A stretch of DNA of 64,000 nucleotides, taken from the NCBI GenBank assembly GCA_035366835.1, contig DAOSIS010000004.1, positions 94,774 to 158,773 on the forward strand, given 5' to 3'. Source of the DNA: UBA6109 sp035366835 (lineage in GTDB: Bacteria > Desulfobacterota > Syntrophia > Syntrophales > UBA6109). Each line of letters starts with the position of its first letter. Within the stretch, counting starts at the first letter, position 1. The translations under genes and the position numbers were made by a program. A model generated the notes under the pieces. That model made no database searches and was not told where the DNA came from. It was given only the letters and a program-made list of their open reading frames with translations. Positions 8,539-17,240 of this stretch are shown in pieces.

Positions 8539-9212
8539 CCCATCCTGTGGTGTTCGAAGCCCGGGATCATGAGCCGGTCTTCGATGCGGTTCAGGAGGAA
8601 CCCCGCGGCGGACGTCAGCAGCAGATAGCAGGCCCCCACCAGCAGAAAGATCTCCGTGTACTTGAAGGAATTGGAGGCCAGGATCTTTCCCTCCCCCGTG
8701 AGTTCGATGCAGGTGATCATGTAGGCCAGCGAGGAATACTTGATCAGGTAGATGAACTCGTTTCCGCACCCGGGCAGCGCGAGGCGCATCGCCTGGGGGA
8801 GGACGACGGAGAAGACCATCTGCACCTTGGAAAAGCCCAGCGACAGCGCCGCAAGCATCTGTCCCCTCCGGATGGAAAGCAGCGCCCCCCGGATATACTC
8901 GGAATGGTAGGCGCCGTTGCACAGGGAAAAGCCGACAACCGCGGCGATAAAGGGCGTCAGGTAGATGTTGAGATAGGGAAGGCCGAAGTACCAGATGAAG
9001 AGCTGCACCACCAGCGGGATTCCGCGGAACAGCATCACGTAGACGTCCGCCAGCGCCCGCAGGGACCGGTTCCCGTAAACGCGCGCCACCCCGACGAGGA
9101 TGCCGATGACCATGCCGCAGACCGCCGACGGCACGATGAGCTGCAGACTCACCGCGAGTCCCCGCCAGAGGGCCGGCGCCACCTCGTTCTGGATGTACAG
9201 CAGCTCCTCCAT
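8535..9212 (-). CDS. Polar amino-acid ABC transporter permease (HisM/GlnP family)
   Basis: 225 residues with about five membrane segments, typical of HisMQ-type permeases of the PAAT family. The N-terminal segment GLAVSLQLIVPSAVCGMVIGILVGVARVYG and the EAA-type cytoplasmic loop (GACHS-like YIRGALLSIRRGQMLAALSLG, then VVLPQAMRLALPGCGNEFIYLIK) are characteristic. It starts two bases after the ATPase gene and overlaps the GlcD-like gene by ATGA. It pairs with the equal-length permease at 9982-10659 to form the channel. Confidence 0.9.
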   Translation of the reverse strand: MEELLYIQNEVAPALWRGLAVSLQLIVPSAVCGMVIGILVGVARVYGNRSLRALADVYVMLFRGIPLVVQLFIWYFGLPYLNIYLTPFIAAVVGFSLCNGAYHSEYIRGALLSIRRGQMLAALSLGFSKVQMVFSVVLPQAMRLALPGCGNEFIYLIKYSSLAYMITCIELTGEGKILASNSFKYTEIFLLVGACYLLLTSAAGFLLNRIEDRLMIPGFEHHRMG

Positions 9213-9214
9213 GG

Positions 9215-9979
9215 TCAGCGGGCCTCTCCGTACAGTTCGGTGATCTTGGCGCAGAACTCCCTCGTCCGCGCGCAGTCTGCCCGCATCAGGATCTTTTCGG
9301 GAGGACCGGTTTCGACGATCCGCCCCTCTTCCATGAAGACGATCTCGCTGGCGAAGGAACTGGCGAAGGAGAGCTGGTGCGTGGCCATGATCATCGTCAT
9401 GCCGTTCCTCCCCAGTTCGCGGATGGCGGCCTGAACTTCCCCGACCAGTTCCGGGTCGAGCGCGGAGGTGGGCTCGTCCAGAAGCATGACCTTCGGGTCC
9501 ATGGCCAGCGCCCGGGCGATCGACACGCGCTGCTTCTGCCCCCCGGAAAGCTGCGCGGGGTACTTGGCGGTGTGGTCCCGGAGGCCGACGCGCTCCAGTT
9601 CCAGTTGAGCCCTTGCCTGCGCCGCCTCCCGGGACATGCCCTTGACCTTGATCATGCCGATCATGACGTTCTGCAGGGCGCTCAGGTGGTCGAAGAGGTT
9701 GAAGTCCTGGAAGATCATGCCCACCTTCTGGCGGTAGGCGTAGAGGTCCTTCTTATGGGAGTGCTTCACCTCCTCCCCTTCGAGCCAGACCCGGCCCTCA
9801 TCGGGTTTCACGAGAAAGTTGATGCACTGCAGGAGCGTGCTCTTGCCGGCGCCGGAGGGACCGATCAGGATCTTGAGATCGCCTTTCCGGACGGACAGGG
9901 AGACACCCTGGAGGACTTCCTTCTTTCCATAGCGCTTGGAGACGTTTTCGATGCGGAGAATGGGTGTTTCGTCTTGCAT
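9215..9979 (-). CDS. Polar amino-acid ABC transporter ATP-binding protein (GlnQ/HisP family)
   Basis: 254 residues. Walker A GPSGAGKST, Q-loop MIFQDFNLF, signature LSGGQKQRVSIARAL, Walker B VMLLDEPTSALDP and the H-loop MATHQ are all intact. The hallmark NVMIGMIKVKG region fits the PAAT subfamily. It powers uptake through the two flanking permeases. The ATG at 9979 comes two bases after the preceding permease stop with GGAAG in front. A TTG at 9985 is an alternative that overlaps that stop. Confidence 0.93.
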   Translation of the reverse strand: MQDETPILRIENVSKRYGKKEVLQGVSLSVRKGDLKILIGPSGAGKSTLLQCINFLVKPDEGRVWLEGEEVKHSHKKDLYAYRQKVGMIFQDFNLFDHLSALQNVMIGMIKVKGMSREAAQARAQLELERVGLRDHTAKYPAQLSGGQKQRVSIARALAMDPKVMLLDEPTSALDPELVGEVQAAIRELGRNGMTMIMATHQLSFASSFASEIVFMEEGRIVETGPPEKILMRADCARTREFCAKITELYGEAR

Positions 9980-9981
9980 GA

Positions 9982-10659
9982 TCAACTTCCGTGTGCGGCG
10001 TACCCCGGGATACGGACCTTCTCTTCCAGCAGGCGAAGCCCCCTGACCCCCAGGTACGTCAGGACGAGAAACAGGACCCCCGCCGCAAGGTACAGGGGAA
10101 GCTGCTGGTAGGTCCTGGTGGCGACGAAATGGGCGCGGGCCATGATCTCCGCGACCCCGAGGGCGTAGGTGACGGCCGAGTCCTTGAGGATGATGGAGTA
10201 TTCATTCGACCAGCCGGGGATCGACAGCCGCAGCGCCTGCGGCAGGATGACGTTCGTGAGCGCCTGCCGGTCGCTCATCCCCAGTGCGCGGGCGGCCTTG
10301 AACTGTCCTTCGGGAAGCGACAGGATCGCGCCCCGGAAGATCTGCGACTGATAGGCCGAGCTGATGAACCCCAGGACGGCGATCGCCACGACGAATGCCG
10401 ACAGGTTGATGTCGAGCAGCGTGCAGAGTCCGAAATAGAAAAGAAACAGCAGAACCAGCAGGGGGATGCCGCGGAAGAACCAGACGTAGACCGAAACGGC
10501 CCGCTTCAGCGCGGGCTTCCCGTAGACCTGCCCCACCGCCAGCGGGACGCCGAGCAGGAAGCCGAGGCCCATGGCGCCCAGGACGACGACGATCGTGACG
10601 AACGAGCCCTCCAGGAGATAGGGGAGGGCATCGATGACGGCGGTCAGACTTTCCGGCAT
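9982..10659 (-). CDS. Polar amino-acid ABC transporter permease (HisQ/GlnP family)
   Basis: 225 residues, membrane-embedded, with the EAA-type loop FRGAILSLPEGQFKAARALGMSDRQALTNVILPQALRLSIPG. The start at 10659 (MPESLTAVID) puts the first membrane helix in the family position. An in-frame extension to 10743 would run through the upstream terminator hairpin and is rejected. It is the first permease after the binding-protein gene, from which it is separated by a terminator-like element. Confidence 0.9.
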   Translation of the reverse strand: MPESLTAVIDALPYLLEGSFVTIVVVLGAMGLGFLLGVPLAVGQVYGKPALKRAVSVYVWFFRGIPLLVLLFLFYFGLCTLLDINLSAFVVAIAVLGFISSAYQSQIFRGAILSLPEGQFKAARALGMSDRQALTNVILPQALRLSIPGWSNEYSIILKDSAVTYALGVAEIMARAHFVATRTYQQLPLYLAAGVLFLVLTYLGVRGLRLLEEKVRIPGYAAHGS

Positions 10660-10703
10660 AGAACGAACACTTTCCGGGTTTCGGCAGAGAGACGGCCTCC
10701 GGT

Positions 10704-10742
10704 AAAAAAATGGAAGGCGCCGTGCCGTGCCGGGGCCTTCCA
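10704..10742 (-). terminator. Intrinsic terminator or attenuator after the binding-protein gene
   Basis: An 8-bp perfect stem (10711-10718 with 10735-10742) has a 16-base GC-rich loop and is followed on the minus strand by seven T residues (10710-10704). It lies 27 bases after the binding-protein stop and before the permease genes. The usual role at this position is partial termination, so that the periplasmic protein is made in excess over the membrane parts. Confidence 0.8.
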
Positions 10743-10769
10743 TCCGTGCGGAACTGGCGTCCGCGGAGC

Positions 10770-11528
10770 CTATTTGGCTTCCAGATATTTCTTCTTCAGT
10801 TCACCCCAGTAGGGAGTCGCCATCAGCTTCTTCAACCCCTCGTCGATCTTGCCGAGCAGTTCCTTGTCTTCCTGGCGTACGGCGTAACCGAACTGTTCGT
10901 CCGCCATGCCGAAGCCGCCGATGATCTTGACGGGTTTCTTCTTCGCCGCATCCATCGCCGGCGCGTCGTCCATGGCCGCCGCGACGATCCGGCCGTTCAA
11001 CACGTCCTCGACCGCCAGCGGCGCGGAGTCGTACTGAACGAGGGAGAATTTCTTCTGGGCCTTCTTGATCAGGTTTTCCTCCATCCACTTCGCTTCGGAC
11101 GTGCCGCGCTGGACCCCGATCTTGTTTCCGCCGGACAGCGCCTTCTCGGGAGTGATCTTCGCGTCCTTCTTGGCAACCAGGACCTGCTTGATCGTCCAGT
11201 AGGGAATGGAGTAGGCGACCTGCTTCTTGCGTTCATCGGTGATGCTCAGTCCGGAGGCGATGATATCGATCTTCTTTGCCTTGAGGCTGGGGACGATCCC
11301 GTCCCAGTCCATCGGCTGGTGCTTGACCTTGAAGCCCATTTCCTTGGCGATCCAATCGAGGGCCTTCACGTCGAATCCGTCCGGCGTCCCCGTCTTGTCG
11401 ACGTAGGCGAAAGGCGGAAAGTTGGCGTCGATTCCGTTGACGAGAATCTTGTCTTCGGCAAGGCCCGACGAGGCGGCGATCAGCAGAACCGACAGCACAA
11501 CGCCCAAGAGGCACAACCGTTTCTTCAT
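10770..11528 (-). CDS. Periplasmic substrate-binding protein of the polar amino-acid ABC importer (SBP_bac_3)
   Basis: 252 residues. A signal peptide (MKKRLCLLGVVLSVLLIAAS then GLAED) precedes a two-lobe family-3 binding protein. Typical motifs are GIDANFPPFAYVD, GFDVKALDWIAKEMGFKV, WDGIVPSLKAKKIDIIASGLSIT and a GVQRGTSEAKW hinge segment. It has AAAGGAGA before the ATG and its own promoter (11664-11692). As first gene of the operon it defines the specificity, probably a polar amino acid or related carboxylate. The GlcD-like oxidase at the end of the operon hints at a hydroxy- or oxo-acid, which cannot be settled from sequence. Confidence 0.9.
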   Translation of the reverse strand: MKKRLCLLGVVLSVLLIAASSGLAEDKILVNGIDANFPPFAYVDKTGTPDGFDVKALDWIAKEMGFKVKHQPMDWDGIVPSLKAKKIDIIASGLSITDERKKQVAYSIPYWTIKQVLVAKKDAKITPEKALSGGNKIGVQRGTSEAKWMEENLIKKAQKKFSLVQYDSAPLAVEDVLNGRIVAAAMDDAPAMDAAKKKPVKIIGGFGMADEQFGYAVRQEDKELLGKIDEGLKKLMATPYWGELKKKYLEAK

Positions 11529-11955
11529 ACCGAATAGTCTCCTTTCCTGTCCCGATGGTGAAAGAAATGCGATTCACTGCAGCGACCGTCCTCACCGGCG
11601 GGAGAATGCCCGCTCCTGATGCGCAGCTCCCGTACGGCCGGCGGAGGATCTTTGAGGCTGCTCAACATAATCAAATTCGCCGCCCCTGTCAAGAAGCCGG
11701 CGGCAGCCGCAGGGCCTTCGGGAAGCGGCCCCGTCCGCCGCGGCGAGGCCGGCCGAAAAGGACTTTCCTTCCCGCCGTTCTTTTGCTAAGTAGACGCGCA
11801 GGTTCCGTCGCGGACCGGAACGGAAAACAAGCCCTGCAAAAGTTTCGGGACCGCCTTCCGGCGGCGCTTCCGTAACGCTGCCGCAGCACCGGATTTCGGC
11901 GTCGTCGCCGCGCGACGCCCGCGCGGGGACCGGCATGGGAGCGCAGGTGGCAAGC
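11529..11955. other. Intergenic region between divergent genes
   Basis: This 427-base gap holds the binding-protein leader and promoter on the minus strand. From about 11700 to 11955 I see no convincing coding region or structured RNA, only the likely leader of the receiver-domain gene. Confidence 0.5.
11664..11692 (-). promoter_or_regulatory. Sigma-70-type promoter of the ABC importer operon
   Basis: On the minus strand TTGACA (11692-11687) is followed after 17 bases by TATGTT (11669-11664). The predicted transcript start leaves an untranslated leader of about 130 bases before the binding-protein gene. Confidence 0.6.
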
Positions 11956-12582
11956 ATGGATCGTGAAGACCGCAAAGCCTGCAGCATCCTGGTCGCCGAC
12001 GGCGTCCCGTCGGATCTCCAGTCCCTGGGAACCCTGCTGGGCAGGGAAGGGTATACGCTGTCCTTTGCCATGAACGGCGGGGAGACCCTGGAACGGGCGG
12101 CTGCGGGGTCCTATGACCTCATCCTGCTCGACGTCCGGCTGCCGGGGATGGACTGCCGCGATGTCTGCCGATGCCTCAAGGACGATCCCCGGACGGCCGG
12201 CATTCCCGTCGTTTTCCTGGCGACACAGGACGAGGCGGACGATCTTCTGGCGAGTTTTCCCCGGGAGGCGGTGGATGCCCTCGCCAGGCCCTTCCATGCC
12301 GCAGGGCTCCTGGCCCGCGTCCGGACCTATCTCGAGCTGAAGAAATCGCGCGACGCCCTCGACAGCCGCAACCGCGAGCTGGAAAAGGCCCTCCTGGAAG
12401 TCCCGACGCTGCGCGGAATTCTCCCCATCTGCTCGAGCTGCAAACGGATCCGCAAGACCTCCGAGGAAGGGACCGACACCTGGGTCAGCCTCTCCGATTT
12501 CCTTTCGGAGAACACGGAGGCCGATTTGACCCACACGATCTGTCCGATCTGCGCGAAGAAACTCTATCCGCAGCTGTTCTGA
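11956..12582 (+). CDS. Receiver-domain protein with degenerate acidic/Lys positions and C-terminal CxxC pairs
   Basis: 208 residues. The N-terminal receiver domain (about 1-120) keeps the phospho-acceptor Asp (LLDVRLPGMD) and the Thr (FLATQD). The usual Asp pair reads VADG, and the invariant Lys is replaced by Arg in DALARPFH. A short helix leads to a C-terminal module with two cysteine pairs (ICSSCKRIR and ICPICAKKLYP), a tail I recognise at the end of many deltaproteobacterial receiver and PAS proteins but cannot name. No DNA-binding or enzymatic output domain is present. The start at 11956 has AGGTGG at good spacing; an ATG at 11935 is possible. Confidence 0.75.
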   Translation: MDREDRKACSILVADGVPSDLQSLGTLLGREGYTLSFAMNGGETLERAAAGSYDLILLDVRLPGMDCRDVCRCLKDDPRTAGIPVVFLATQDEADDLLASFPREAVDALARPFHAAGLLARVRTYLELKKSRDALDSRNRELEKALLEVPTLRGILPICSSCKRIRKTSEEGTDTWVSLSDFLSENTEADLTHTICPICAKKLYPQLF

Positions 12583-12651
12583 TCGGGAACGGCGCGGGAG
12601 ACGATCCTCGAGGAAGCCGGCAATCCGGCGCCCTGCCGCCCGTCCCTGCCC

Positions 12652-13482
12652 TTACCTGACCTCCCTCCCCACGCGCATCCTGTCCTTCGACCAGAGGATA
12701 TACAGCGGCCGGCCCTTGAGCAGCGAGCCGTCGATGCACTGAAAATGGCGGCTGTCGTAGCTGCGATCGCGATTGTCGCCCATCACGAAATAAGAACCGG
12801 GAGGGACCGTGAGCGGCCCCAGATTGTCGCGCGGGCTGACGGCGGCCGGCAGGGAAAATCCGTCCTCAAAACGGACATAGGGCTCGTTCAGCGGGATCCC
12901 GTTGATGACGACGGCCTTGCTGCGGATCTCGATCCGGTCGCCCGGAAGACCGATGACGCGCTTCAGGAAATCCTCTTCATGCCCGCCGGGGAAGGCGAAG
13001 ATGACCGCTTCTCCCCGCCGGAGACGATCTTGCGGCCCGAAGGGGCGCATCACCACCCTCTCGTTTTCCGCCAGCGTCGGAAGCATGGAGGGCCCTTCGA
13101 TCCGATAGGCCCTGTAAGACAGCGGGTTCGTGAAGATTCCCATGGAAGGAAGGGCATCGGGCGAGAGCTGGATGGCGAAAACGGCTGCATAGACGTACCA
13201 TCGCTGGTATGGGCGCAGCCGGCAGGGGAGCGGATAGCGGGCATCCCAGAGGGCATCGGCGGCTGCGTGCAGGTAGATCGCGACGGTGACGAGAAGTTCC
13301 GCCATGGCGCCGGCAAAGGTGGAGATGAGATCGTTCAGTCCCGAGGCCAGGAAGAAAACCGTCCAGCACAGGTTGACGGCGATCGCCTTGGCGGGCCGGC
13401 CGTTGTAAAGCTGCCCGAGCCCGATGCCCGCGAGCGAGAGGGCCAGGGCGGCAAGGGGCTTTCTTTTTTTCAGGAGCGCCAT
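12652..13482 (-). CDS. lepB: Signal peptidase I with an N-terminal multi-helix membrane extension
   Basis: 276 residues. The catalytic part (about 115-276) has the nucleophile Ser132 in EGPSMLPTL, the general base Lys174 in DFLKRVIGLPGD and the box GDNRDRSYDSRHF, so it should cleave signal peptides on the outer side of the inner membrane. The first 110 residues are unusual: several hydrophobic helices beginning LALSLAGIGLGQLYNGRPAKA, a pattern shared with TM2/DUF5683-like small membrane proteins, instead of the one or two anchors of standard LepB. It converges on the receiver gene and has no obvious operon partner. Confidence 0.88.
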   Translation of the reverse strand: MALLKKRKPLAALALSLAGIGLGQLYNGRPAKAIAVNLCWTVFFLASGLNDLISTFAGAMAELLVTVAIYLHAAADALWDARYPLPCRLRPYQRWYVYAAVFAIQLSPDALPSMGIFTNPLSYRAYRIEGPSMLPTLAENERVVMRPFGPQDRLRRGEAVIFAFPGGHEEDFLKRVIGLPGDRIEIRSKAVVINGIPLNEPYVRFEDGFSLPAAVSPRDNLGPLTVPPGSYFVMGDNRDRSYDSRHFQCIDGSLLKGRPLYILWSKDRMRVGREVR

Positions 13483-13619
13483 CGAGTCTTCTGCATTCTC
13501 CCCGCGATCCCCCCGCAGAGGGGCGGAGACGCCGTCGGGTCGCCGCGAAACGGGAGATTCGCCGCGTCAGTCCGTTGCGTGCTGAATACCACAACGCGCG
13601 GCAAAACCCCACGGCAGGT

Positions 13620-15776
13620 TCAGGAGAGATTCTTCAGGGGAGAGGTTCGGGAAGCGGTCTGCGTTTCCAGGGCGTTTTTCACGGCCAGCCCGATGCGTTC
13701 GATCTGGTAGGGCTTCCGTACGTATTCCCCGGCTCCCAAGCGCTGGGCTTCCTTGACGCGTTCGGTCTCGGAGTAGCCGCTGACGATGATCGCCTTCTGA
13801 CCCGGGTGCAGTTCGAGGATGCGGCGGTAGGTTTCCAGTCCGTCCATGCCCGGATCCATGACCATGTCCAGCAGGAGCAGATCGACCCTGTTGGTTTTCA
13901 GGTATTCCAGTGCCTCTTCGCCGCTGGTCGCCGTCGCCACGCGGTAACCGAGCCGGCGCATCAGGATCGAGGCGATTTCTCTCTGCTCTTCCACGTCGTC
14001 GATCACGAGGATGGATTGTCCGGCGCCCTGGTACTCCTCGATCTTGAAGGTGGAAAAATGACGCGGCACTGCCCGGCGTGTGGCAGGCAGATAGACGGAG
14101 AAGATCGTCCCGCCGCCCGGACGGGCCGCGACTTCGATGTACCCGCTGTGGTCCTTGACCGTTCCCCAGACGACGGCGAGTCCCAGGCCCGTACCGCTGC
14201 GGCCCATCACCTTCTTGGTATAGAAGGGCTCGAAGATCCGCTCCAGGTCGTCCTCGGCGATCCCGATGCCCTCGTCGGCCACCGAAAGGACGACGTAATC
14301 TCCTGCCGCCACCTCGTCATAGCCGCGGATCGGCCGGTCGATATAGGCGTTCCGGGTCTGGACGGTGATCGTGCCGGCCTGCTGCATGGCTTCCGCCGCA
14401 TTGGACAGGAGATTCATCACCGTCTTCGAGAGATGGATGGAAGAGCCCGTGACGTTGAGGAGGTTCGCTTCGAGGTTCACCTCGAACGCCACGTGCGGGT
14501 GGAAGCTCTTGAGCTTTTCATGCTCCGGCGTCTGAAGGTGGTCGGAGATGATCGTATTGAGATTGACGACTTCGTCGGGGATGGCTCCCCGTCTTGCGAG
14601 CGTCAGGAGGTCTTGGACGATGGCCGCCGCCTTCTCGCCCGACTTCTGGATCGTCAGGATCGGTTTCCGCAGAAGACTGTCCGGCGGGAGCTGCATGAGC
14701 AGCAGTTCCGGATAACTGACGAGTCCTCCGAGGATGTTGTTCAGGTCGTGCGCCACGCCGCCGGCGAGCGTGCCCAGGGCTTCCATCTTCTGGGAGCGCT
14801 GCAGCCGCGCCTCGAGGAGCTTTTTCTCCTCTTCCGTCTGCTTGCGGATCGACAGGTCGCGATTGTAAACGACGCATCCGATGAAGTTGCCCTCGCCGTC
14901 ATACATGGCCTTTTCCTTGCGCCAGACGGGCAGTACGGACCCGTTCTTGCAGAGGAGCTCCACCTCGCCTTCGACGTAACCGTTCACCTTGAGTTGGTTG
15001 AACTTGCGCTCGAAGACGGACCGGCTCGCCTCGGCGAAGGTTTCCTTCGTATGCCTGCCGACCAGCTCCGCCCGGCGGTAGCCGAGCAGCGTGAGCTGCG
15101 TCCGGTTGCAGTCCAGGAGATAGCCGCGGCCGTCCAGAACCTCCACGCCGTCCGGAGCGGCCTCGAAGAGCAGCCTGTAGTTGTCCTTCTTGTCGAGGTT
15201 TCGCGTGATGTCGCGGATCATGCGATACAGCTCGAAACTCTCCAGGGCGTTCGCACTGGAAAGCAGGATGATCGAAAGGAGTGAGAGGAAGATGTCCGGG
15301 ATGTGCGGAGTCTCCCCGCCGATCAGGCCCGCGAACATTCCCCGCGTGCGCGACGAGGTGGTCATGACGTGCAGGATGATCTGTTTCCGGCGGTCGCGGG
15401 TCGCCACGATGACCGGGCGTTTCTCGCGGAGCGCCCAGGCGAAAATCTCGTTTTCGACCAGGGCGTCCACTTCCCCGGTCATGTAGGCCGCGAAGGATTC
15501 GGGACTGGTATGGGCGGCCGAAAATTCCTGATCCTGTTCGTTGACGAGGAAGAAGGAGATGGCTTCGAACTCCATGAGCGTCTGGATCCGATTGCGGGTT
15601 TCCTGCAGAATCACTTCGGAGCTGTGGAGCTTGTTGATGCTGGACTGAAAATCCCCGAGGGAAGCCGCCATCTCCAACGCGTCGAGCGTGTAGCGATTCG
15701 CCTTCTCCAGGAAGCGGACCCGCTTCTCCAGATAGGGGATGTTCTTCACGGATTCAATTCTTGCTCGCGTCGCCAT
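13620..15776 (-). CDS. Soluble hybrid sensor histidine kinase (GAF-like, PAS, HisKA, HATPase, receiver)
   Basis: 718 residues with no membrane segment. A coiled N-terminus and GAF-like region (about 40-200) precede a PAS domain (about 205-335). HisKA carries the phosphorylatable His in EALGTLAGGVAHDLNN near residue 350. The ATPase domain has the N box MNLLSNAAEAM, G1 DEGIGI and G2 GTGLGLAVVWG. The receiver (about 590-705) has LLLDMVMDPGMDG and the Lys in VRKPYQ. The start overlaps the end of the HDOD gene by 23 bases, so the two are translationally coupled and probably one signalling unit. The signal is unknown, and no output regulator is adjacent. Confidence 0.88.
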   Translation of the reverse strand: MATRARIESVKNIPYLEKRVRFLEKANRYTLDALEMAASLGDFQSSINKLHSSEVILQETRNRIQTLMEFEAISFFLVNEQDQEFSAAHTSPESFAAYMTGEVDALVENEIFAWALREKRPVIVATRDRRKQIILHVMTTSSRTRGMFAGLIGGETPHIPDIFLSLLSIILLSSANALESFELYRMIRDITRNLDKKDNYRLLFEAAPDGVEVLDGRGYLLDCNRTQLTLLGYRRAELVGRHTKETFAEASRSVFERKFNQLKVNGYVEGEVELLCKNGSVLPVWRKEKAMYDGEGNFIGCVVYNRDLSIRKQTEEEKKLLEARLQRSQKMEALGTLAGGVAHDLNNILGGLVSYPELLLMQLPPDSLLRKPILTIQKSGEKAAAIVQDLLTLARRGAIPDEVVNLNTIISDHLQTPEHEKLKSFHPHVAFEVNLEANLLNVTGSSIHLSKTVMNLLSNAAEAMQQAGTITVQTRNAYIDRPIRGYDEVAAGDYVVLSVADEGIGIAEDDLERIFEPFYTKKVMGRSGTGLGLAVVWGTVKDHSGYIEVAARPGGGTIFSVYLPATRRAVPRHFSTFKIEEYQGAGQSILVIDDVEEQREIASILMRRLGYRVATATSGEEALEYLKTNRVDLLLLDMVMDPGMDGLETYRRILELHPGQKAIIVSGYSETERVKEAQRLGAGEYVRKPYQIERIGLAVKNALETQTASRTSPLKNLS

Positions 15777-17013
15777 AAAAAAACCCGAAAATCTCGCCCG
15801 ATTGGCGGTCCGCCTGCTTGATGATCAGGGGCAGGGTGTTTTCCGACAGGTTGATCGTTTTCCAGACGGCCTCATGCAGCCTGGGGATCAACCGCTGTCC
15901 GCTGCAGCCGCCGGCGACGGCGTGGGTCACGATGTCCGCCAGATTCAGGATCGCCGGTTCCAGCGGGCTTCGAGACGCCAGCGGTTCGTGGTGATGCGTC
16001 ACGACGTTTTCCAGCGAGAAGGGCAGCTTCCACTGTTCCAGGAGCTTTCCGCCGATGGTCGCATGATCGAAACCCAGGCGATCCCGTTCGAGCTCGTACA
16101 GGACGTGGCCGTTTCGCTTCGCGACCTGCAGCATCTCGCAGGAGATCTCCGGTGCATACTGCAACAGCAGGAGGCGGCCGATGTCGTGAAACAATCCGGC
16201 GACGAACAGCCGCTCCGTGTTCTGGATGTTCTTGTATCCGGCGACGATGCGTCCGATCGTCCCGCAGACGATGCTGTGGCGCCAGAACATGCCCATGTCG
16301 ATATAGGCGGAGGGGACCTTCCGGAAGGCGTCGATGAGGCTGACGCCGGTCGCCAGTGTGCTCAACTGATTGGTGCCCACGATGGAGACGGCCCGGAACA
16401 GGTTGTCGATCTTGGAAGGGAATCCGTAAAAGGCGCTGTTGACGATCTTCAGCAGCCGGGCGGACAGGCTGGTGTCCTTGCTGATGAGGTTGGCGATGTC
16501 GAAAGCCGAACTGTTGGGCCGGGTGATGGTCTCGTTGATCTTCAGGAAGATGCCCGGCAGCGTCGGCAGTTTGATTTCATGATTCAGGAAGTCCGCCACG
16601 TTCGGAGGCACAGCCTTCGCGGTATGCGTGGCCGCCGGGGGGCTGACGCCGTTGCCGTTCCCGGCGGCGGTCTCCTCCCCCTGCTGGATCTCACGCGCCT
16701 TGCGCGCCACGCACAGGTGATAGAGCTCCCGAATGGCGGGATGCTCCGCGTCGTTGAGTGCGAAACGATCGCGGGTCAGCTTTTCGGCCGCCTCCAAGGT
16801 CGCGGAATCGATGTCTTCCGTCAGCTTCTGCTCGACTTCTTCTTTCGTCACGCCCTGGATATCCGCCTCGACGACCCCCCACATCTTGAGGATGCGGATG
16901 TGCTTGTCCGTAAGGGTCGTGCCGCCGGCGGCAAGGAAACGGCCGTTGCGGTCGCGCACATCCTCCGCAAGCACCATGCCATTCTTCAGTGCAGTGATGT
17001 TGATGAGCCCCAT
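15754..17013 (-). CDS. HDOD domain signalling protein
   Basis: 419 residues. The N-terminal region (1-60, INITALKNGMVLAEDV) resembles the short domain found before HD-type output domains. The HDOD domain spans roughly 170-380 (LPTLPGIFLKINETI, SARLLKIVNSAFYG, FVAGLFHDIGRLLLLQ) and keeps the His-Asp pair. HDOD proteins act in regulatory cascades, often linked to cyclic-di-GMP or chemotaxis genes. The ATG at 17013 (MGLINI) is preferred over an in-frame TTG at 17031. It is coupled to the downstream hybrid kinase. Confidence 0.85.
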   Translation of the reverse strand: MGLINITALKNGMVLAEDVRDRNGRFLAAGGTTLTDKHIRILKMWGVVEADIQGVTKEEVEQKLTEDIDSATLEAAEKLTRDRFALNDAEHPAIRELYHLCVARKAREIQQGEETAAGNGNGVSPPAATHTAKAVPPNVADFLNHEIKLPTLPGIFLKINETITRPNSSAFDIANLISKDTSLSARLLKIVNSAFYGFPSKIDNLFRAVSIVGTNQLSTLATGVSLIDAFRKVPSAYIDMGMFWRHSIVCGTIGRIVAGYKNIQNTERLFVAGLFHDIGRLLLLQYAPEISCEMLQVAKRNGHVLYELERDRLGFDHATIGGKLLEQWKLPFSLENVVTHHHEPLASRSPLEPAILNLADIVTHAVAGGCSGQRLIPRLHEAVWKTINLSENTLPLIIKQADRQSGEIFGFFYGDASKN

Positions 17014-17240
17014 ATCGACACGCCCACGCAAAGATGTTGCAGGTTTCTACCGTGCTATATCGTCGCATTGCGGACAATTCTTTAACCCTTTTTCAATAAG
17101 GTTTGCCATTTGACGAATCGATCGCTAAGATAGCCGAAATTTCCCCTCGAAATGCCTCCTTTGGATGGAAATGCTGCGGAAAGGGGAATCGTACCCCGTC
17201 TCCCGGCGATCGCCGGGGAGCGAGGGAGACAGGAAGCCGC

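Noticed and set aside
8539..8922. N-terminal extension of the GlcD-like protein to 8922
   Set aside because: The added 128 residues are antisense-like, Gly/Arg/His-rich, and overlap the permease gene. The ATGA overlap at 8538 gives the correct family start.
13575..15284. A 569-codon plus-strand frame across the hybrid kinase
   Set aside because: It is the antisense shadow of the kinase, whose HisKA, ATPase and receiver motifs are unmistakable.
17032..17240. Longer start for the TPM protein at 17103
   Set aside because: The extra 46 residues look unlike a signal sequence and have no ribosome site, whereas the ATG at 17241 has AGGAAG and is followed by a normal signal or anchor segment.
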